Source of the DNA: Alloascoidea africana
Taxonomy: Eukaryota; Ascomycota; Alloascoideomycetes; Alloascoideales; Alloascoideaceae
DNA length: 64,000 nt
NCBI GenBank assembly: GCA_030581615.1
Contig: JAKTTT010000069.1
Coordinates: 46,889 to 110,888 of the forward strand
Reading direction: 5' to 3'
Positions 17,883 to 28,534 of this stretch are shown piece after piece (the first letter of the stretch is position 1; the number at the start of each line of letters is the position of its first letter). The translations under genes and the position numbers were made by a program. Under the pieces are notes generated by a model. The model did not search any database, was not told the origin of the DNA, and saw only the letters and a program-made list of their open reading frames with translations.

Positions 17883-20705
17883 TTATTCCATACTGGAGAC
17901 AAACTCCAAAACAACCTCGATAAACCCATCTTCATCACCAATGTTTAAAATTTTGGATTGAGGACCAGATTGAGAATTCTCATTTGACCCTCCAAGCAAT
18001 TTCGTAATTTCTTGTTGATCCCAATAAAGAAACCGTTCTGCTTTTGAAAAAATTGCTAGAATTGCAGATATAAACATTCGACAATCAGTCATGAATTCCG
18101 TACTTGAATTTGAATTTTGGGGTTGTAATCTATATGCCAATAAAACGTCCATAAATCGAACGGCAATATCAACAGATGCACAATTTGTAAAACAACAACT
18201 AAGCATCTTGGGTACAAACTCATCAAAATCTAAACTGACCTTGTCGAAATGTTCACCTAGAGTTCCAAGTCCCATATAAAGTCTGGTTTTCAAAGTTTTA
18301 TAAAAACTGTCCTTGGCTTGTTGTTGAGGTTGTTGATTCCCGAAAAAAACTCGAAATAAATCCTTATTTAGTAAATTCAACACAGCTGTAAAACATTCAT
18401 AATCCGAATCCAGATTTAATAGGAAAAGAGCAACGAGATTCGTTACCACGAAACCAGACTCGTTGTTTAAAACATCCTGTGTGATGGAATCCGTGTGGAA
18501 AGTCAAAGCCATTGAGACATTGACAAGACGCGAATGGAGTAATTGCGATTTGTTATTAAACAATCCCAATTCGGGGAACGTCCCATTGATCGCTTTTTGT
18601 AATTGAGTTTTAATTGCCTGAATCGAAACGTACTTGTCATCATAATCTTTCCGAACACGACAGGCTTCTTGTTTTTGACCTTTTGCAAACAAAGTTTGTG
18701 CCTGTTTTTCATAATACTCTTTATCAAAAGAATCCACCGATTTCAAAATGGATTGAGCTCTTTCTAAAGAAGTTTCATAATCTTGTTGAGTCAGTTTTAA
18801 AGAGTTGCCAATGCATGTTTTCCAAACCAGGCCACGAAACTTTTCAGGAATGCCTCTTTTAACCAACTCGTTTAATGAATCATCTTCCTCACCGGCAAGT
18901 AATTTCGGAAGAAGAATCTCCCATTTCATAAAATCTTGATGTCGTAATTCTTCCCGTTTTTGCTCCTTTTCTTTCCTCTCCCTTTGCCGTTTCTTTTGCT
19001 TCGATATAGACAACTCGAGCATTTTTTGAAACTCTTTCAAATGTTTTTTATCCTCCGCCTTGTCCTTTGGCGGTAACCAACTTGGACGGGTCTTACTCAT
19101 GACACGGGCTTTTTCTTTACTCACAAGGAAATAATCCTCAACTTGTAAATCAACCAATGTGGAACACGAGCTAGATTGGCGAAGATGGGTTTTACGACCT
19201 CCTGAACTTGGACCCGCCGCACCACCTGGACTTGGACTTGGATTTGATTGTGCAGAGCCCGGGGTTGGCGCCGAGTACCTTTGAGTCTGTGTCTCATGTT
19301 GTTGTCGCGTAACCGCATTGGTGTTGGAAACAGCAGAACAAGCGGAATGTACACGGGCTCTTAATTTGCGTTCTTCAATCTCATCCTTATGGATAGCCTT
19401 GGCTTCTTCCTCAAGTACCACGGTCAAATCTCGTGCATCTTGAGACAGATCCGCCATTGCTCTCTGCCAACCCGAGGCATGTTTGGGTTGTGCCAGCGAG
19501 ATGCAAGATCCATTGCGAGGATGGGACTCAGCTCCTCTCTCTTGTTCGTGTTCCGAGAGACTGAGACTACGGTTAACGCCCGTTGAGAGGTTGTAACAGG
19601 AGCGGGTTCCATCTGTTTGAGCCAAGGGTCGTTTATTATTATGATTATTTTTTTTAGAGCTTACTCTTCTGGTGGTGTTGTAGAAATTGACGGGGGTCGA
19701 AAGAGGGACATTAAACATTATTGCGTCATCAGGAATATCATCATCGTCAAAGTTGTAGTCCTTTGGCGAGGCTGTGGATTGGAAAGAATCGGAGTTGTAT
19801 AGGCTTGGATTTGTGCTTGTACTTGTACTTGGGCGGGATGTTTTGGATCTGGATTGCCTTTTGGATCGCAGAAGCGTCATCGATTTCGATGCACCAACAA
19901 CAGGCGTGCTTGTGCTTGTGCTTGTGCTTGTACTGGGGGTGGTACTGCTTATTTGAATTGCACTCCTTACAGCCAAAGGGGTGTGGTTTCGCCTGGGGAT
20001 GTTCACCGTGAGAGTGGAAGCAGAGGCAGACAAGCAGCCGGAGCCAGAGCCGGGGCCGGGGCCGCGAGTAAAAGTTCTGGCGCTAGCGCCGGCAGTACTG
20101 GGGATGTTTGGTGGACTGGTGAGCGTGGCCAGGGTTGAGATGGACAAATTTGGTTTGGGCCGGATGTGGTTTGCGAGTTTGAAGTTTGCAGGAGCCGGGC
20201 CCGAAGGCGCCTCGTCCATGCTCGAATCGATATCTGTGAAGGAGTCACATTTGCTGGAGAAAGAGCAAGGGGTTGTGACGTTTGAGTCGTTTGAGCAAGA
20301 ATCGGAGGAGGAAGTTGAGTAAGTTGAGCCCGAGGAAGTAGGGCGGGTCTTGGGGAAAACGGGGGGTGAGGGAAACTGTTTCGGGGAATTAATGTCCAGA
20401 ATGCTTGTGCTGAAGGAATGTTTGTAAGGAGCGACGAATAGACGAGGCTTTGAGGTTGAAGATGAAGTTGAAGTTGAAGTTGGAAGAGAAGCAGGAGGTG
20501 CACTGAGCCCCAGTCCCAGTCCCAGTCCCAGTTTCGAATGGTAATGGAGCGACACCGAGGACTCGTTTTTGTTCTGGGCGTTGTTGCTCTGGTGCATCAC
20601 AGGGCCCGAGTCGTCCAGGTTCACGTCGACCAGGTTGTCTGCGAGGATCCCAAGACCATTGCTTGGAGAAGTTGTGGAGACAGCTACATTTGAAGGATGC
20701 TCCAT
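17883..20705 (-). CDS. TBC-domain protein (TBC1D12/14-like), probably GAP-dead
   Basis: A 940-aa protein. Residues 1 to about 560 are Ser/Thr/Pro-rich low complexity. A basic/acidic coiled coil follows (about 575-615, rich in KQKKRQRERKEKEQKREE). Then comes a TBC domain beginning RGIPEKFRGLVWKTCIGN (about 618-640), which most resembles animal TBC1D12/TBC1D14. TBC proteins accelerate GTP hydrolysis by Rabs using an Arg finger (IxxDxxR) and a Gln finger (YxQ). Here the first motif reads KAINGTFPELGLF (about 705), with Asp and Arg replaced, and the second reads SGFVVTNLVALFLLNLD (about 750), with no Gln. The fold seems kept (LLNLD, FMDVLLA), so it may bind a Rab without hydrolytic stimulation. 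Confidence 0.8.
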   Translation of the reverse strand: MEHPSNVAVSTTSPSNGLGILADNLVDVNLDDSGPVMHQSNNAQNKNESSVSLHYHSKLGLGLGLGLSAPPASLPTSTSTSSSTSKPRLFVAPYKHSFSTSILDINSPKQFPSPPVFPKTRPTSSGSTYSTSSSDSCSNDSNVTTPCSFSSKCDSFTDIDSSMDEAPSGPAPANFKLANHIRPKPNLSISTLATLTSPPNIPSTAGASARTFTRGPGPGSGSGCLSASASTLTVNIPRRNHTPLAVRSAIQISSTTPSTSTSTSTSTPVVGASKSMTLLRSKRQSRSKTSRPSTSTSTNPSLYNSDSFQSTASPKDYNFDDDDIPDDAIMFNVPLSTPVNFYNTTRRVSSKKNNHNNKRPLAQTDGTRSCYNLSTGVNRSLSLSEHEQERGAESHPRNGSCISLAQPKHASGWQRAMADLSQDARDLTVVLEEEAKAIHKDEIEERKLRARVHSACSAVSNTNAVTRQQHETQTQRYSAPTPGSAQSNPSPSPGGAAGPSSGGRKTHLRQSSSCSTLVDLQVEDYFLVSKEKARVMSKTRPSWLPPKDKAEDKKHLKEFQKMLELSISKQKKRQRERKEKEQKREELRHQDFMKWEILLPKLLAGEEDDSLNELVKRGIPEKFRGLVWKTCIGNSLKLTQQDYETSLERAQSILKSVDSFDKEYYEKQAQTLFAKGQKQEACRVRKDYDDKYVSIQAIKTQLQKAINGTFPELGLFNNKSQLLHSRLVNVSMALTFHTDSITQDVLNNESGFVVTNLVALFLLNLDSDYECFTAVLNLLNKDLFRVFFGNQQPQQQAKDSFYKTLKTRLYMGLGTLGEHFDKVSLDFDEFVPKMLSCCFTNCASVDIAVRFMDVLLAYRLQPQNSNSSTEFMTDCRMFISAILAIFSKAERFLYWDQQEITKLLGGSNENSQSGPQSKILNIGDEDGFIEVVLEFVSSME

Positions 20706-21456
20706 GACTGATGGGCGATGGCAGGAGCAGAAAATAACACAACAAACAGGTGCAACAACAAGACGGGTAAGAAAAATTAAGATAGGTTACAGAATAAGAT
20801 TAAGGCTTTGGCGTTAAACGAGCGACTGTGTAGAATACAGATTAAACGGTGCGAGGAAGGAGTGGCCACGGACACCAGGAGCAGCTAGAAGGAGAAGAGA
20901 AGAAGAGAAGAGAAGAGTAGTTGGTGGAAGCGAGTGGCGGGAGAAATGGAAAAGAGAAGAGAGAAGAGAGAAAATGGAAAATGGAAAAGAGAAGAGAAGA
21001 TGGATTTGCCATTTCCTTTTTCGCACGATCTGCGCAGCTGCAATTTGCTGCAGCTAGCATGCGGGCGCACGGGTGTTTGCTGCAGACAGACGCACTCTGA
21101 CACGTTCAGAACAGGTCACGTGTGGCAGGGTAACTTGTTCTGAAACATTTTGTTTTTGTCCATGTGGGCGTACGGATGTTTCCCGTTTTGGGTTTTTTTT
21201 GGCACATTTTTTTTTTTCTGTTCTGGAGACTAAAAAACTGGGTTTTTTGTACTGGGGATCTCCATCACCACCATCTGGTAGCCCATTATTACTATAGCAC
21301 GATTGGCCTTTTGGGAGTTCTACAATCCGTGTTGTCCTTCAGGTGAGAACTTCTATTACCGGACTCTTTGCTTTATAGGTATAGGTATAGGTATAGGCGT
21401 TTCTTCTTCTATTGTACTTTTTTTTTTGTTGGTTTGGTTAGAGCGTCGTTCTAGAT
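20706..21456. promoter_or_regulatory. divergent promoter, TBC gene / SLC35F gene
   Basis: A 751-bp divergent region. It holds a Reb1-like CGGGTAA (20764-20770) close to the TBC ATG, a CACGTG E-box (21117-21122), and a TATAGG x4 tract (21374-21397) near the transporter start. Binding is inferred from motif identity only. Confidence 0.4.
21374..21397. repeat. TATAGG hexanucleotide repeat (4 units)
   Basis: Four perfect TATAGG units lie about 60 bp upstream of the SLC35F-like ATG. Confidence 0.85.
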
Positions 21457-22662
21457 ATGATGATTGAACAGAGACTGCAGCCACAAGACACGGCAACCTT
21501 CTTTCTCAACAATAAAGACGACCATGATCCGGATGTCGTTTCCACCCTTCGCACCCAGTCTGTGGACGAGCATCTTGATGATGAGCTCTCGCTCTCGCTC
21601 AGACAGAAACTCGCCATTCAGTTGCGCAACGCTTGGAACTACATGAAAACCGTCCATTTTCTCATCATCCTAATCCATGGGCAAATCTTGTCTTGGTGTT
21701 TGGTCTCAACAAACACTTTCAGCACCTATCTGTCGGATTCGGGGGCTTCGATGCCTGCTCTGCAGTCGCTTTTGGTCTACGCATGTCTCAACATGATCTA
21801 CACCCCTTACACGATCTATCGGTATGGATTCAAGAAATGGGCAAATCTGCTGTGGAGAGACGGATGGAAGTTTTTCATCCTGGCCTTTGCAGACGTTCAG
21901 GGCAATTACTTTGTCGTTTTGGCCTATAGATACACAAACTTGCTCAGCGCACAGTTGCTCAACTGCTGGGCCATTGTGGTTGTGATCATCCTCTCGTTCC
22001 TTTTCCTCAAGGTCAGATACCGCATTCTCCAAATCGCCGGAATTGTGCTCTGTGTTGGAGGTTTAGGGATCGTGTGTGCATCGGACACCATCACCCATAA
22101 GGACTACGAGGCTGCAGACATGCTCAAGGGCGACCTGTTTGTGATTCTGGGCGCTTCATGCTACGGCGTCTCCAACGTTCTCGAAGAGTTTCTCGTCTCG
22201 AAACGGCCGCTGTACGAGGTGGTCGGACAACTGGGCTTCTGGGCCATGTTCATCATGGGCGTCCAGTGTGCGATTTTCGACCGCGACGCCATAGCAAATG
22301 CCCAGTGGAGTGGGAAAGTCGGCGGATACATCTCGGGCTTTGTTCTGACCATGATCCTGCTGTACTCGACGGCCCCGATCCTGTTCCGAATGTCCTCCGC
22401 CGTTTTCTACAACCTGTCCATCCTGACTGCGAACTTCTGGGGGTTGCTGATTGGAATCAAGCTGTTTGGCTACTACGTGTACTGGCTGTACCCGATCGGG
22501 TTCGTCTTGACCATTGTTGGCGCCGTCATCTTCTACTGCTTCTCGAACAATGGCGCCCAGGGCGAGTCCGTCAAGCCCTGGCTCGGCAAAGAGCAGGAAA
22601 ACGGCATCGCGGGCGTCGGCACGGCCAAGAGGGCTACGCCAGTGGAGGAGGAGCCCGTATGA
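21457..22662 (+). CDS. SLC35F1/F2-family membrane transporter
   Basis: A 401-aa polytopic membrane protein of the SLC35F (DUF914) branch of the drug/metabolite transporter superfamily. After a polar N-terminus of about 60 residues there are about ten hydrophobic segments, starting HFLIILIHGQILSWCLVSTN. It has the family-typical region FADVQGNYFVVLAYRYTN with YRYTNLLSAQLLNCWAIVVV after it, and ASCYGVSNVLEEFLV in the second half. Animal members have been linked to solute transport and viability phenotypes, but the natural substrate is unsettled. The C-terminal 35 residues are polar. No introns are seen. It is transcribed divergently from the TBC gene. Confidence 0.88.
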   Translation: MMIEQRLQPQDTATFFLNNKDDHDPDVVSTLRTQSVDEHLDDELSLSLRQKLAIQLRNAWNYMKTVHFLIILIHGQILSWCLVSTNTFSTYLSDSGASMPALQSLLVYACLNMIYTPYTIYRYGFKKWANLLWRDGWKFFILAFADVQGNYFVVLAYRYTNLLSAQLLNCWAIVVVIILSFLFLKVRYRILQIAGIVLCVGGLGIVCASDTITHKDYEAADMLKGDLFVILGASCYGVSNVLEEFLVSKRPLYEVVGQLGFWAMFIMGVQCAIFDRDAIANAQWSGKVGGYISGFVLTMILLYSTAPILFRMSSAVFYNLSILTANFWGLLIGIKLFGYYVYWLYPIGFVLTIVGAVIFYCFSNNGAQGESVKPWLGKEQENGIAGVGTAKRATPVEEEPV

Positions 22663-23282
22663 TTCTGGTTCTGATCCTGAAGGTGAAACCGCCGGCCTGG
22701 GATCGTGGACATGGATCTTTTCGAGTAGACTTGGAAAACCGTCATATGTTTCCTTCCTTTAGTTTTAGTTTCAATTTTAGTTTCCCTTTTCCCTTTTCCC
22801 TTTTCCCTTTCCCTTTTTCTTGCTTGTAATCTAAAACTAAAAGTCTCTGTGTGTCTGGCTCTGCGTAACAAACCTAACTACGTCAACAGCCTTTCCAATT
22901 TTTTTTCCCTCTCTCTTCCCCTTCTCTTCCTCCCTTTCTCCAGTACAAAACACTTGTGTCCGGCCACCAGCTCCAGCTCCAGCTCCAGTATCAACCAGTA
23001 TCAGTACCAATACCAATAATACCTCGGGCTGTTGGACAAAACCCTCCTCCGGATTAAATCGCTCGGACTAATCTTGATCCATCCCCCCTCCAGCTTTTCG
23101 CCGTTTTGTTCCCCTGGGATTTCTCCCAACCCCCTCCTCTTCCTTTCTTTCTCTCTCGTCTCCGTCTCCGTCCCCGTCCACTGTGCCATCTCCCACCACC
23201 GTCCCTCTGAAGCCCTCCATCTTCGTCTGGAACAAGAAAACGCAAGCCAAGTCCCCTCCAGCTAGACCATATCTACACAACA
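22663..23282. other. intergenic: kinase promoter
   Basis: Promoter and leader of the kinase gene, with pyrimidine-rich repeats (CCCTTTT-type, about 22780-22820) and CCAGCT/CAGTAT-type repeats (about 22968-23022). No gene is seen. Confidence 0.5.
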
Positions 23283-25964
23283 ATGGCTAAAGAATCAAAG
23301 CAAAAGGACCAGCGTGAGAACCACCACCACAAACACAAAAACCCTTTCAAGGGCATGTTTAGGAGATCAAAGTCGACCCTGGGTCACCATCCTATCGACC
23401 CTGGCAGCCACCACCAACTCGGTTCTGGCTCTGGCTCTGGCTCCGGCTCCGGCTCTGGCTCTAGCCCTGGGTTAAGGTCTCTGAAACCCTCGTCCTCCAA
23501 CATCTCCGACAAGACAGGTCTTCAAAACCAACCACAGGCACATCCACAGCTCCACGAGCAACAACTCCAGAATCAACAGCAAGTCCCCACGAGGAAACCA
23601 GGCCGCGCAAACACGTTTGCTGGACACCCTGAACCTCAGCCTCGCCTTCTCAACGGACATGCTCAAGGCCAAGCTTTTCAAGCCTCCAAGAAGACGCATC
23701 CCCTGCCCTTGCCGACTTCTCCGACCGGTGTGCTATCTCCTGCGGCTATTGCTAGAAGAGCCCCGTCTCGGAATCCGACCTTTGGCTCCTCGTCGTATTC
23801 TCCAGGCGTGCTTCGCTCTAGCGGCGGTACCAACAGCGGCAATCTATCGTCCACAGACTTGTTCTCTCTGGCCTCCTCCACCGGTGCCGGTGCTACTGGG
23901 TCCCGCAACTCTTCAATACGATCTCTTAGCTCCAACAGTGGGAGTTTCAATGCTGCTTTGCTACTGGCGGAAGAGAGAAGAGAAGAAGACGCAAAGCTCC
24001 CTTATCCAATCGCAAACCCAAGTGACTATCTCCCCGTTGAGCTCAGAACCGACGATGTAAATTTGAACGATAGATACGAATCCCCCAATGAAAAATCAAA
24101 ACATTTTAAAAAATTGGGAGATGGCGCATCCGCTCAAGTACGAACCATCATGAGTAAAGAAACCGGCACAATATACGCATTGAAACGTTTAACACAACTA
24201 GAGCACGGCGAAAAACCTTTGGAATTCTACAAGCGCGTGGCCAAGGAATACATGGTCTCGAAACCACTCAAACATGTGAATGTCGCCCACACAGAATGGC
24301 TATGTAAACTTACGGATGGTAAAGGTTGGGGTCTCGTTTTGGAATATTGCGCTTATGGTGATCTTTTCGCCGTAATTCAATCCTATGCTCGGAACAAGTT
24401 CCCGATGCCCTTGAAAGAACGAAATTGTATTTTCAAACAAATCTTGAACGGTGTTGGATATCTTCACAAAATCGGTATTGTTCATAGAGACATCAAACCG
24501 GAAAACATTTTGCTTAATGAAGAAGGACAGGTGAAAATCGGCGATTTTGGTGTTTCGGATTTTGGTTGGATCGATAGGGATGAGACAAAAGGTGTTCAAA
24601 GATCAACTCTTTACGTGGGTTCCCCTCCATATCTAGCTCCTGAAGTGTTGGCCTTGAAAGATTCACTTGAAGAGTCAAGAAGTTCTTATGATCCTTTTAA
24701 AGTCGATACCTGGGCAATAGCGATAACCTATTATTGCATGACGACTTTTGTGAATCCGTTTCGTGAAGCTAGACCGGCAACCGATGCAAGATATAGAGAA
24801 TACCGTAACGGATTCGACAACCATTTGATTTACCATCCGGATTTCAGAAAAAGTACTCCCAGTAGTTATGGCGATTCACCAATGACCAAGTTTGCCAAAC
24901 CGTTTGAGCCCGACTATGCCTCTCTTTTGTACCATATGTTGGACCCGGATCCAAAGTATAGGTTCACGGTACTCAAAGTGTTGGAACAACCACTGGTCAA
25001 GAAAATCGAGGTTTGTGTTGAGGAGGCTCCATTGGACTCGTATCCTCCTTTCCCACAGCTGTCTGAATTGCCTAGTCCTCCAAGCATGGGAGAGATGAAA
25101 ACCAGGGCCAGAAGAAGCACGAGCACAACGAGCACACCTGTGAGATCCATGCTTGATGATGCGTTCGGAGCTCCCTTACCTGATGATAATGCTTCAGTTG
25201 TCGATGCCAGATCCGTTATATCTCACGAAAGTTTGACTTCGATTCCGGAGTTGTTGAACGAGACCAGCAACGTTGATGATGAAGAGACTGCTGCTGTTGA
25301 TTCCGCCGTGGTTCCAGATGAAAGCTTGAAGAGTGAGCAACAAGCGAAAGGACATGGTAAGAATTGTATTGTCTCGCTTCTTGGTGGTCCTTCAAAGCGC
25401 TCTACTGGCAATGGCAATAGTAGTGAGAATGGTAAGAATGATGACGCCAATGGAACAGCAGCTCCTGTGAATTCAATGCTGAATCCAACCGCCGGTACAA
25501 AATCCAACAATTCGTCTCCAACCTCTTCCTCCACATCTTCTAAAAAGGGCAAGAACTCGGTAATTTCGCTGTTGAGTGCAGAACCACGAAGACACTCGGT
25601 AGATGAATCTCATCTGGTCTCATCCTCGCAAAGAGATCAGCTACGTCAACAGAGTACAATCATCCAAGAGAAAGAAGAGGAAGAGGAAGAGAAAAAGGAG
25701 AAAGAGAAGGAGAAGGAGTCCGGTGACGAAAAGGTAAAGACAAAAAACTCGATCCGATCACTATTGGACTTTGACTCTCCTCCAACTCCAGTGTCACCGC
25801 CCAGTTCGCCTCTTCACCAAAGTGGTACCAATAACACGACAGAAACGGGTTTCAAAGGTCTTGGCCGAAGCGCCAGTATCGCCAGTAACAGACAAAAGTT
25901 TGGAGGCAAATCTACCAAGGTCAAAGGCAAGCATTATCACGGTCCGTATAACGCTGGCTTGTAA
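23283..25964 (+). CDS. Ser/Thr kinase, Hal4/Hal5/Hrk1/Npr1 type
   Basis: An 893-aa protein kinase of the fungal group that regulates plasma-membrane transporters and the H+-ATPase. The N-terminal 270 residues are low complexity and basic, with a Gly-Ser run. The kinase domain spans about 275-580: LGDGASAQV glycine-rich loop, YALKRL with the ATP Lys, IVHRDIKPEN catalytic loop (about 398), DFGVSDF (about 420), and PPYLAPEVLAL. The 310-residue tail carries three copies of a short motif KN-(C/S)-(I/V)-x-SLL (about residues 692, 756, 820), exactly 64 residues apart, then a poly-Glu/Lys stretch and a basic C-terminus. Which of HRK1, SAT4, HAL5 or NPR1 it is closest to cannot be settled by eye. Confidence 0.88.
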   Translation: MAKESKQKDQRENHHHKHKNPFKGMFRRSKSTLGHHPIDPGSHHQLGSGSGSGSGSGSGSSPGLRSLKPSSSNISDKTGLQNQPQAHPQLHEQQLQNQQQVPTRKPGRANTFAGHPEPQPRLLNGHAQGQAFQASKKTHPLPLPTSPTGVLSPAAIARRAPSRNPTFGSSSYSPGVLRSSGGTNSGNLSSTDLFSLASSTGAGATGSRNSSIRSLSSNSGSFNAALLLAEERREEDAKLPYPIANPSDYLPVELRTDDVNLNDRYESPNEKSKHFKKLGDGASAQVRTIMSKETGTIYALKRLTQLEHGEKPLEFYKRVAKEYMVSKPLKHVNVAHTEWLCKLTDGKGWGLVLEYCAYGDLFAVIQSYARNKFPMPLKERNCIFKQILNGVGYLHKIGIVHRDIKPENILLNEEGQVKIGDFGVSDFGWIDRDETKGVQRSTLYVGSPPYLAPEVLALKDSLEESRSSYDPFKVDTWAIAITYYCMTTFVNPFREARPATDARYREYRNGFDNHLIYHPDFRKSTPSSYGDSPMTKFAKPFEPDYASLLYHMLDPDPKYRFTVLKVLEQPLVKKIEVCVEEAPLDSYPPFPQLSELPSPPSMGEMKTRARRSTSTTSTPVRSMLDDAFGAPLPDDNASVVDARSVISHESLTSIPELLNETSNVDDEETAAVDSAVVPDESLKSEQQAKGHGKNCIVSLLGGPSKRSTGNGNSSENGKNDDANGTAAPVNSMLNPTAGTKSNNSSPTSSSTSSKKGKNSVISLLSAEPRRHSVDESHLVSSSQRDQLRQQSTIIQEKEEEEEEKKEKEKEKESGDEKVKTKNSIRSLLDFDSPPTPVSPPSSPLHQSGTNNTTETGFKGLGRSASIASNRQKFGGKSTKVKGKHYHGPYNAGL

Positions 25965-27087
25965 TGATTTTTATATCCTATTTTTTTTACTTTTTATTTT
26001 TTAAAGCTATTGTTCCTTACCTTTGTTAATTGCTATTTAACCATTACGATTGTGTCTCGCTATTAGACGATGATATTTGTGTTTGTTTTATGTGGCCAAA
26101 CTGGATTTTTTTTATTTTTTTTATTCTCGATTCACATTTTCCTATGTTTATCTCTACCACAATGTATCCTTTTTTTATTTTCTTCTTCTACCTATCTTCT
26201 CTTCTAATTTTTGTTTTGTCTGTATTCTTTTCGTTTTGATTGATTCCTTAGCTTGTTGATATTGAGAAGAACCTAACCCCCACCATCCCCGAATCCTCAT
26301 CCCCCATCCCTTATTGTGATCAGTTTCAGTTTGTGGTTCCCAGTTACATTCTTTGTTTTTTTGAAGAAAGCCATAGATTAGATACTTTTACCCTTTTTTT
26401 TTTATTCACGTGCATTTGTATCAGATTGATTGAATCATTTCTTTTTCTTCTTCTTCAAATGTTATATACAACATATATCTCCAAGATACTAATTTTTATC
26501 TGTTAATGATGAAATCGATAAAAACAGAATTTGTGGAAACTGTGGTAAAAAAATGATATTTATCAAAAAACTTAACACAAACATTATTCTTATTACACTA
26601 CTGTAAGACTAGGGAATACTACTTTCAACGTCAACTTTTTCTTTTTTTTTGATGATGATGGAGGAGAAGGAAGGGTCTTATGGACAAAATATTAAAAAAG
26701 TATATCATGAGCAAAGTACATATAGATAGATAGATCTTTGTGAAAAAGTATTTATGTATATAATAAGATAAGAAAAAAGAGAAAATAAAGAGAGAGCCGA
26801 AAGGTAAAAATTAAAGACTTCAAAAAGGTATTAGATATTTGGATCATTTCACACACACACACACAACAAAAAAAAGGGGGGGAAAGGAGGAGGGGTTATT
26901 AATTTATAATAAGATAAAGGAGATAATATAAGCAAGATAAAAGAAAGTTTGTTTAGTAGTAGATTGTCCTAAAGAGAGATTGAGAGATCTGACTTGGCTT
27001 GGGGGATAAAGAGCAAGAGATTGATTGTATCCGATTTCACACTTTTTTCCAAAAAGATTCTTTTTTAATAGTAATGTTTATTATGGT
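25965..27087. other. intergenic between convergent genes
   Basis: About 1.1 kb of T-rich then A-rich sequence between the kinase and SUR7-like stops. It includes a CA dinucleotide run near 26852-26866 and a CACGTG at 26407-26412. I looked for a snoRNA around an ATGATGA at about 26505 and saw no matching D box. No gene is supported. Confidence 0.5.
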
Positions 27088-28132
27088 TTAAACATTTTCA
27101 CGATTTCCTCGGACTTTGAAAAACCGTATTCCACCACCTCCGCTGGTCTGGGTATTGCTTCTACCACCAGGATTGTTGGAGTTGTAACTGACCACAGGTT
27201 CATCCAAAGCACCTTCAGCTTGATCAGCTTCATACCCATCTTTGGGCTTTCTTTTGAAAAAATTGAACTTGCGTGATGATGATGATGCACGTCCCCCTGC
27301 TCCAGTAAGAGTTCCATCATCGCCTCCAGCATGATGATTATGCATTTCAAACCCGCCATCTCCATGTTTTTGTTCCTTGAGAAGTCTAGAGCGGGTACGT
27401 AGAGTTCGGAAACAACCGCCACAACAGAAGAGGGAAAACACAATGAGGAGAATTGCAGTTGTGGCCCATGTGAATCCAAACATTGCGGGTCCCAATTTGG
27501 CCCTGATGTCGTTTTTCGAGAAATGGTGCTTTGCAAGGGCATAGGCGGCCGTTGTGATGGAGGCTGCAGTTATTTGGAACAGGAGTCCCACAGCAAGGAA
27601 CCCAACAAGCACGGATTGAACGGATTGTGAACAGGCAGCAAAAAAGCTGAGAATAAATGAAATTCCAACAAAGCAGAGCGCAATGAGGAAGCAAGGGAAG
27701 GAGAATCGCGTGAGGTAGTAATATGTATCTCTGTTTTCACTAAAGTCATTCGGCAAGTTATCAGTCGTTCCAAAATTGTCCACAGGAGAAAACGGATAAT
27801 CGGGTTGAAGAGTGGAGCAGTTCCCATTAGATCCGGAAGAATAGGAAGTCGGATGGCATAAACCCCAAAACGTCCAACGGGAAACGTCATAGTCTATCGT
27901 GGTGATGTTGGAAGTATCTGCTTGAAGCCAGTACCATTTATTCACAGGCGACTGGTCAATGGAGCCTGAAAAGACTATAAACAAAAGCAGAAGCGTTGCA
28001 CTGGGCGAGGGTTAGTACCTGTAACACCAGAAAAGCATTGGGAAATAGAGGTTTTTCGCATTTATAAATATATATATACCCTGCAAGCAAGATCAACGAA
28101 ATTACGTTTGTAGTGAATCCTATCGATCGCAT
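27088..28132 (-). CDS. SUR7-family tetraspan membrane protein (1 intron)
   Basis: Exons 28080-28132 and 27088-28000; the intron 28001-28079 (79 nt) has donor GTATAT, branch TACTAAC (28011-28017 on the complement) and acceptor CAG. The product is 321 aa. Splicing creates a continuous first membrane segment, ISLILLAGATLLLLFIVFSG, which the second exon alone lacks; it also supplies the only suitable ATG. The extracellular loop has the claudin-like WGLC...C motif of the SUR7/Fmp45/Pun1 family, then three more membrane segments and a polar cytosolic tail. SUR7 proteins are components of eisosome/MCC plasma-membrane furrows and affect sphingolipids and wall stress. Which paralogue this is remains open. 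Confidence 0.85.
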
Positions 28133-28534
28133 CGTCGTCTCTGGACAAGCTGGCTGGGAGTGGAGACGGGGAGAACAGGAGTAAGAGTCAGGTAACGAGA
28201 GACTGGCAACACAGAGAGAGGCAGTAGCAAGTGAACGGGGGCCGATGGTTCGTGTTCGAGTGCTCCTACAATCGACAGTGGTGAACTTTGGCTGCGGCGG
28301 AGAGAATGTGTGTTTACTTTCGCGTCACGTGAGCCAGCGAGGGCAGCAACGAAAACACTGCCGCCCGGGGGCTCGTAACCTGTTGCGCACCCACGTCATT
28401 CTTTCTTTCAGCTTTTGATACTTTGCACTTGCTGGAAAGTCTGTGTCAAACCGAAACGGAACTGGAATTAGTTAACTAAAAATGACGTTTTCTAAAAAAC
28501 ACAAACAAACAAACAAACAGCTGGTACTGGTAGA
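28133..28534. other. intergenic: SUR7-like promoter and ILV2 3' flank
   Basis: Contains the GTCACGTGA site and an AAAC tetranucleotide repeat just after the ILV2 stop (about 28500-28519). No gene is seen. Confidence 0.5.
28324..28332. promoter_or_regulatory. Cbf1-like site GTCACGTGA
   Basis: A perfect GTCACGTGA lies about 190 bp upstream of the SUR7-like ATG, in the gap to ILV2. It matches the Cbf1 consensus; function is inferred. Confidence 0.4.

Noticed and set aside
26500-26640. Possible box C/D snoRNA near an ATGATGA
   Set aside because: No CTGA D box or terminal stem at a sensible distance.
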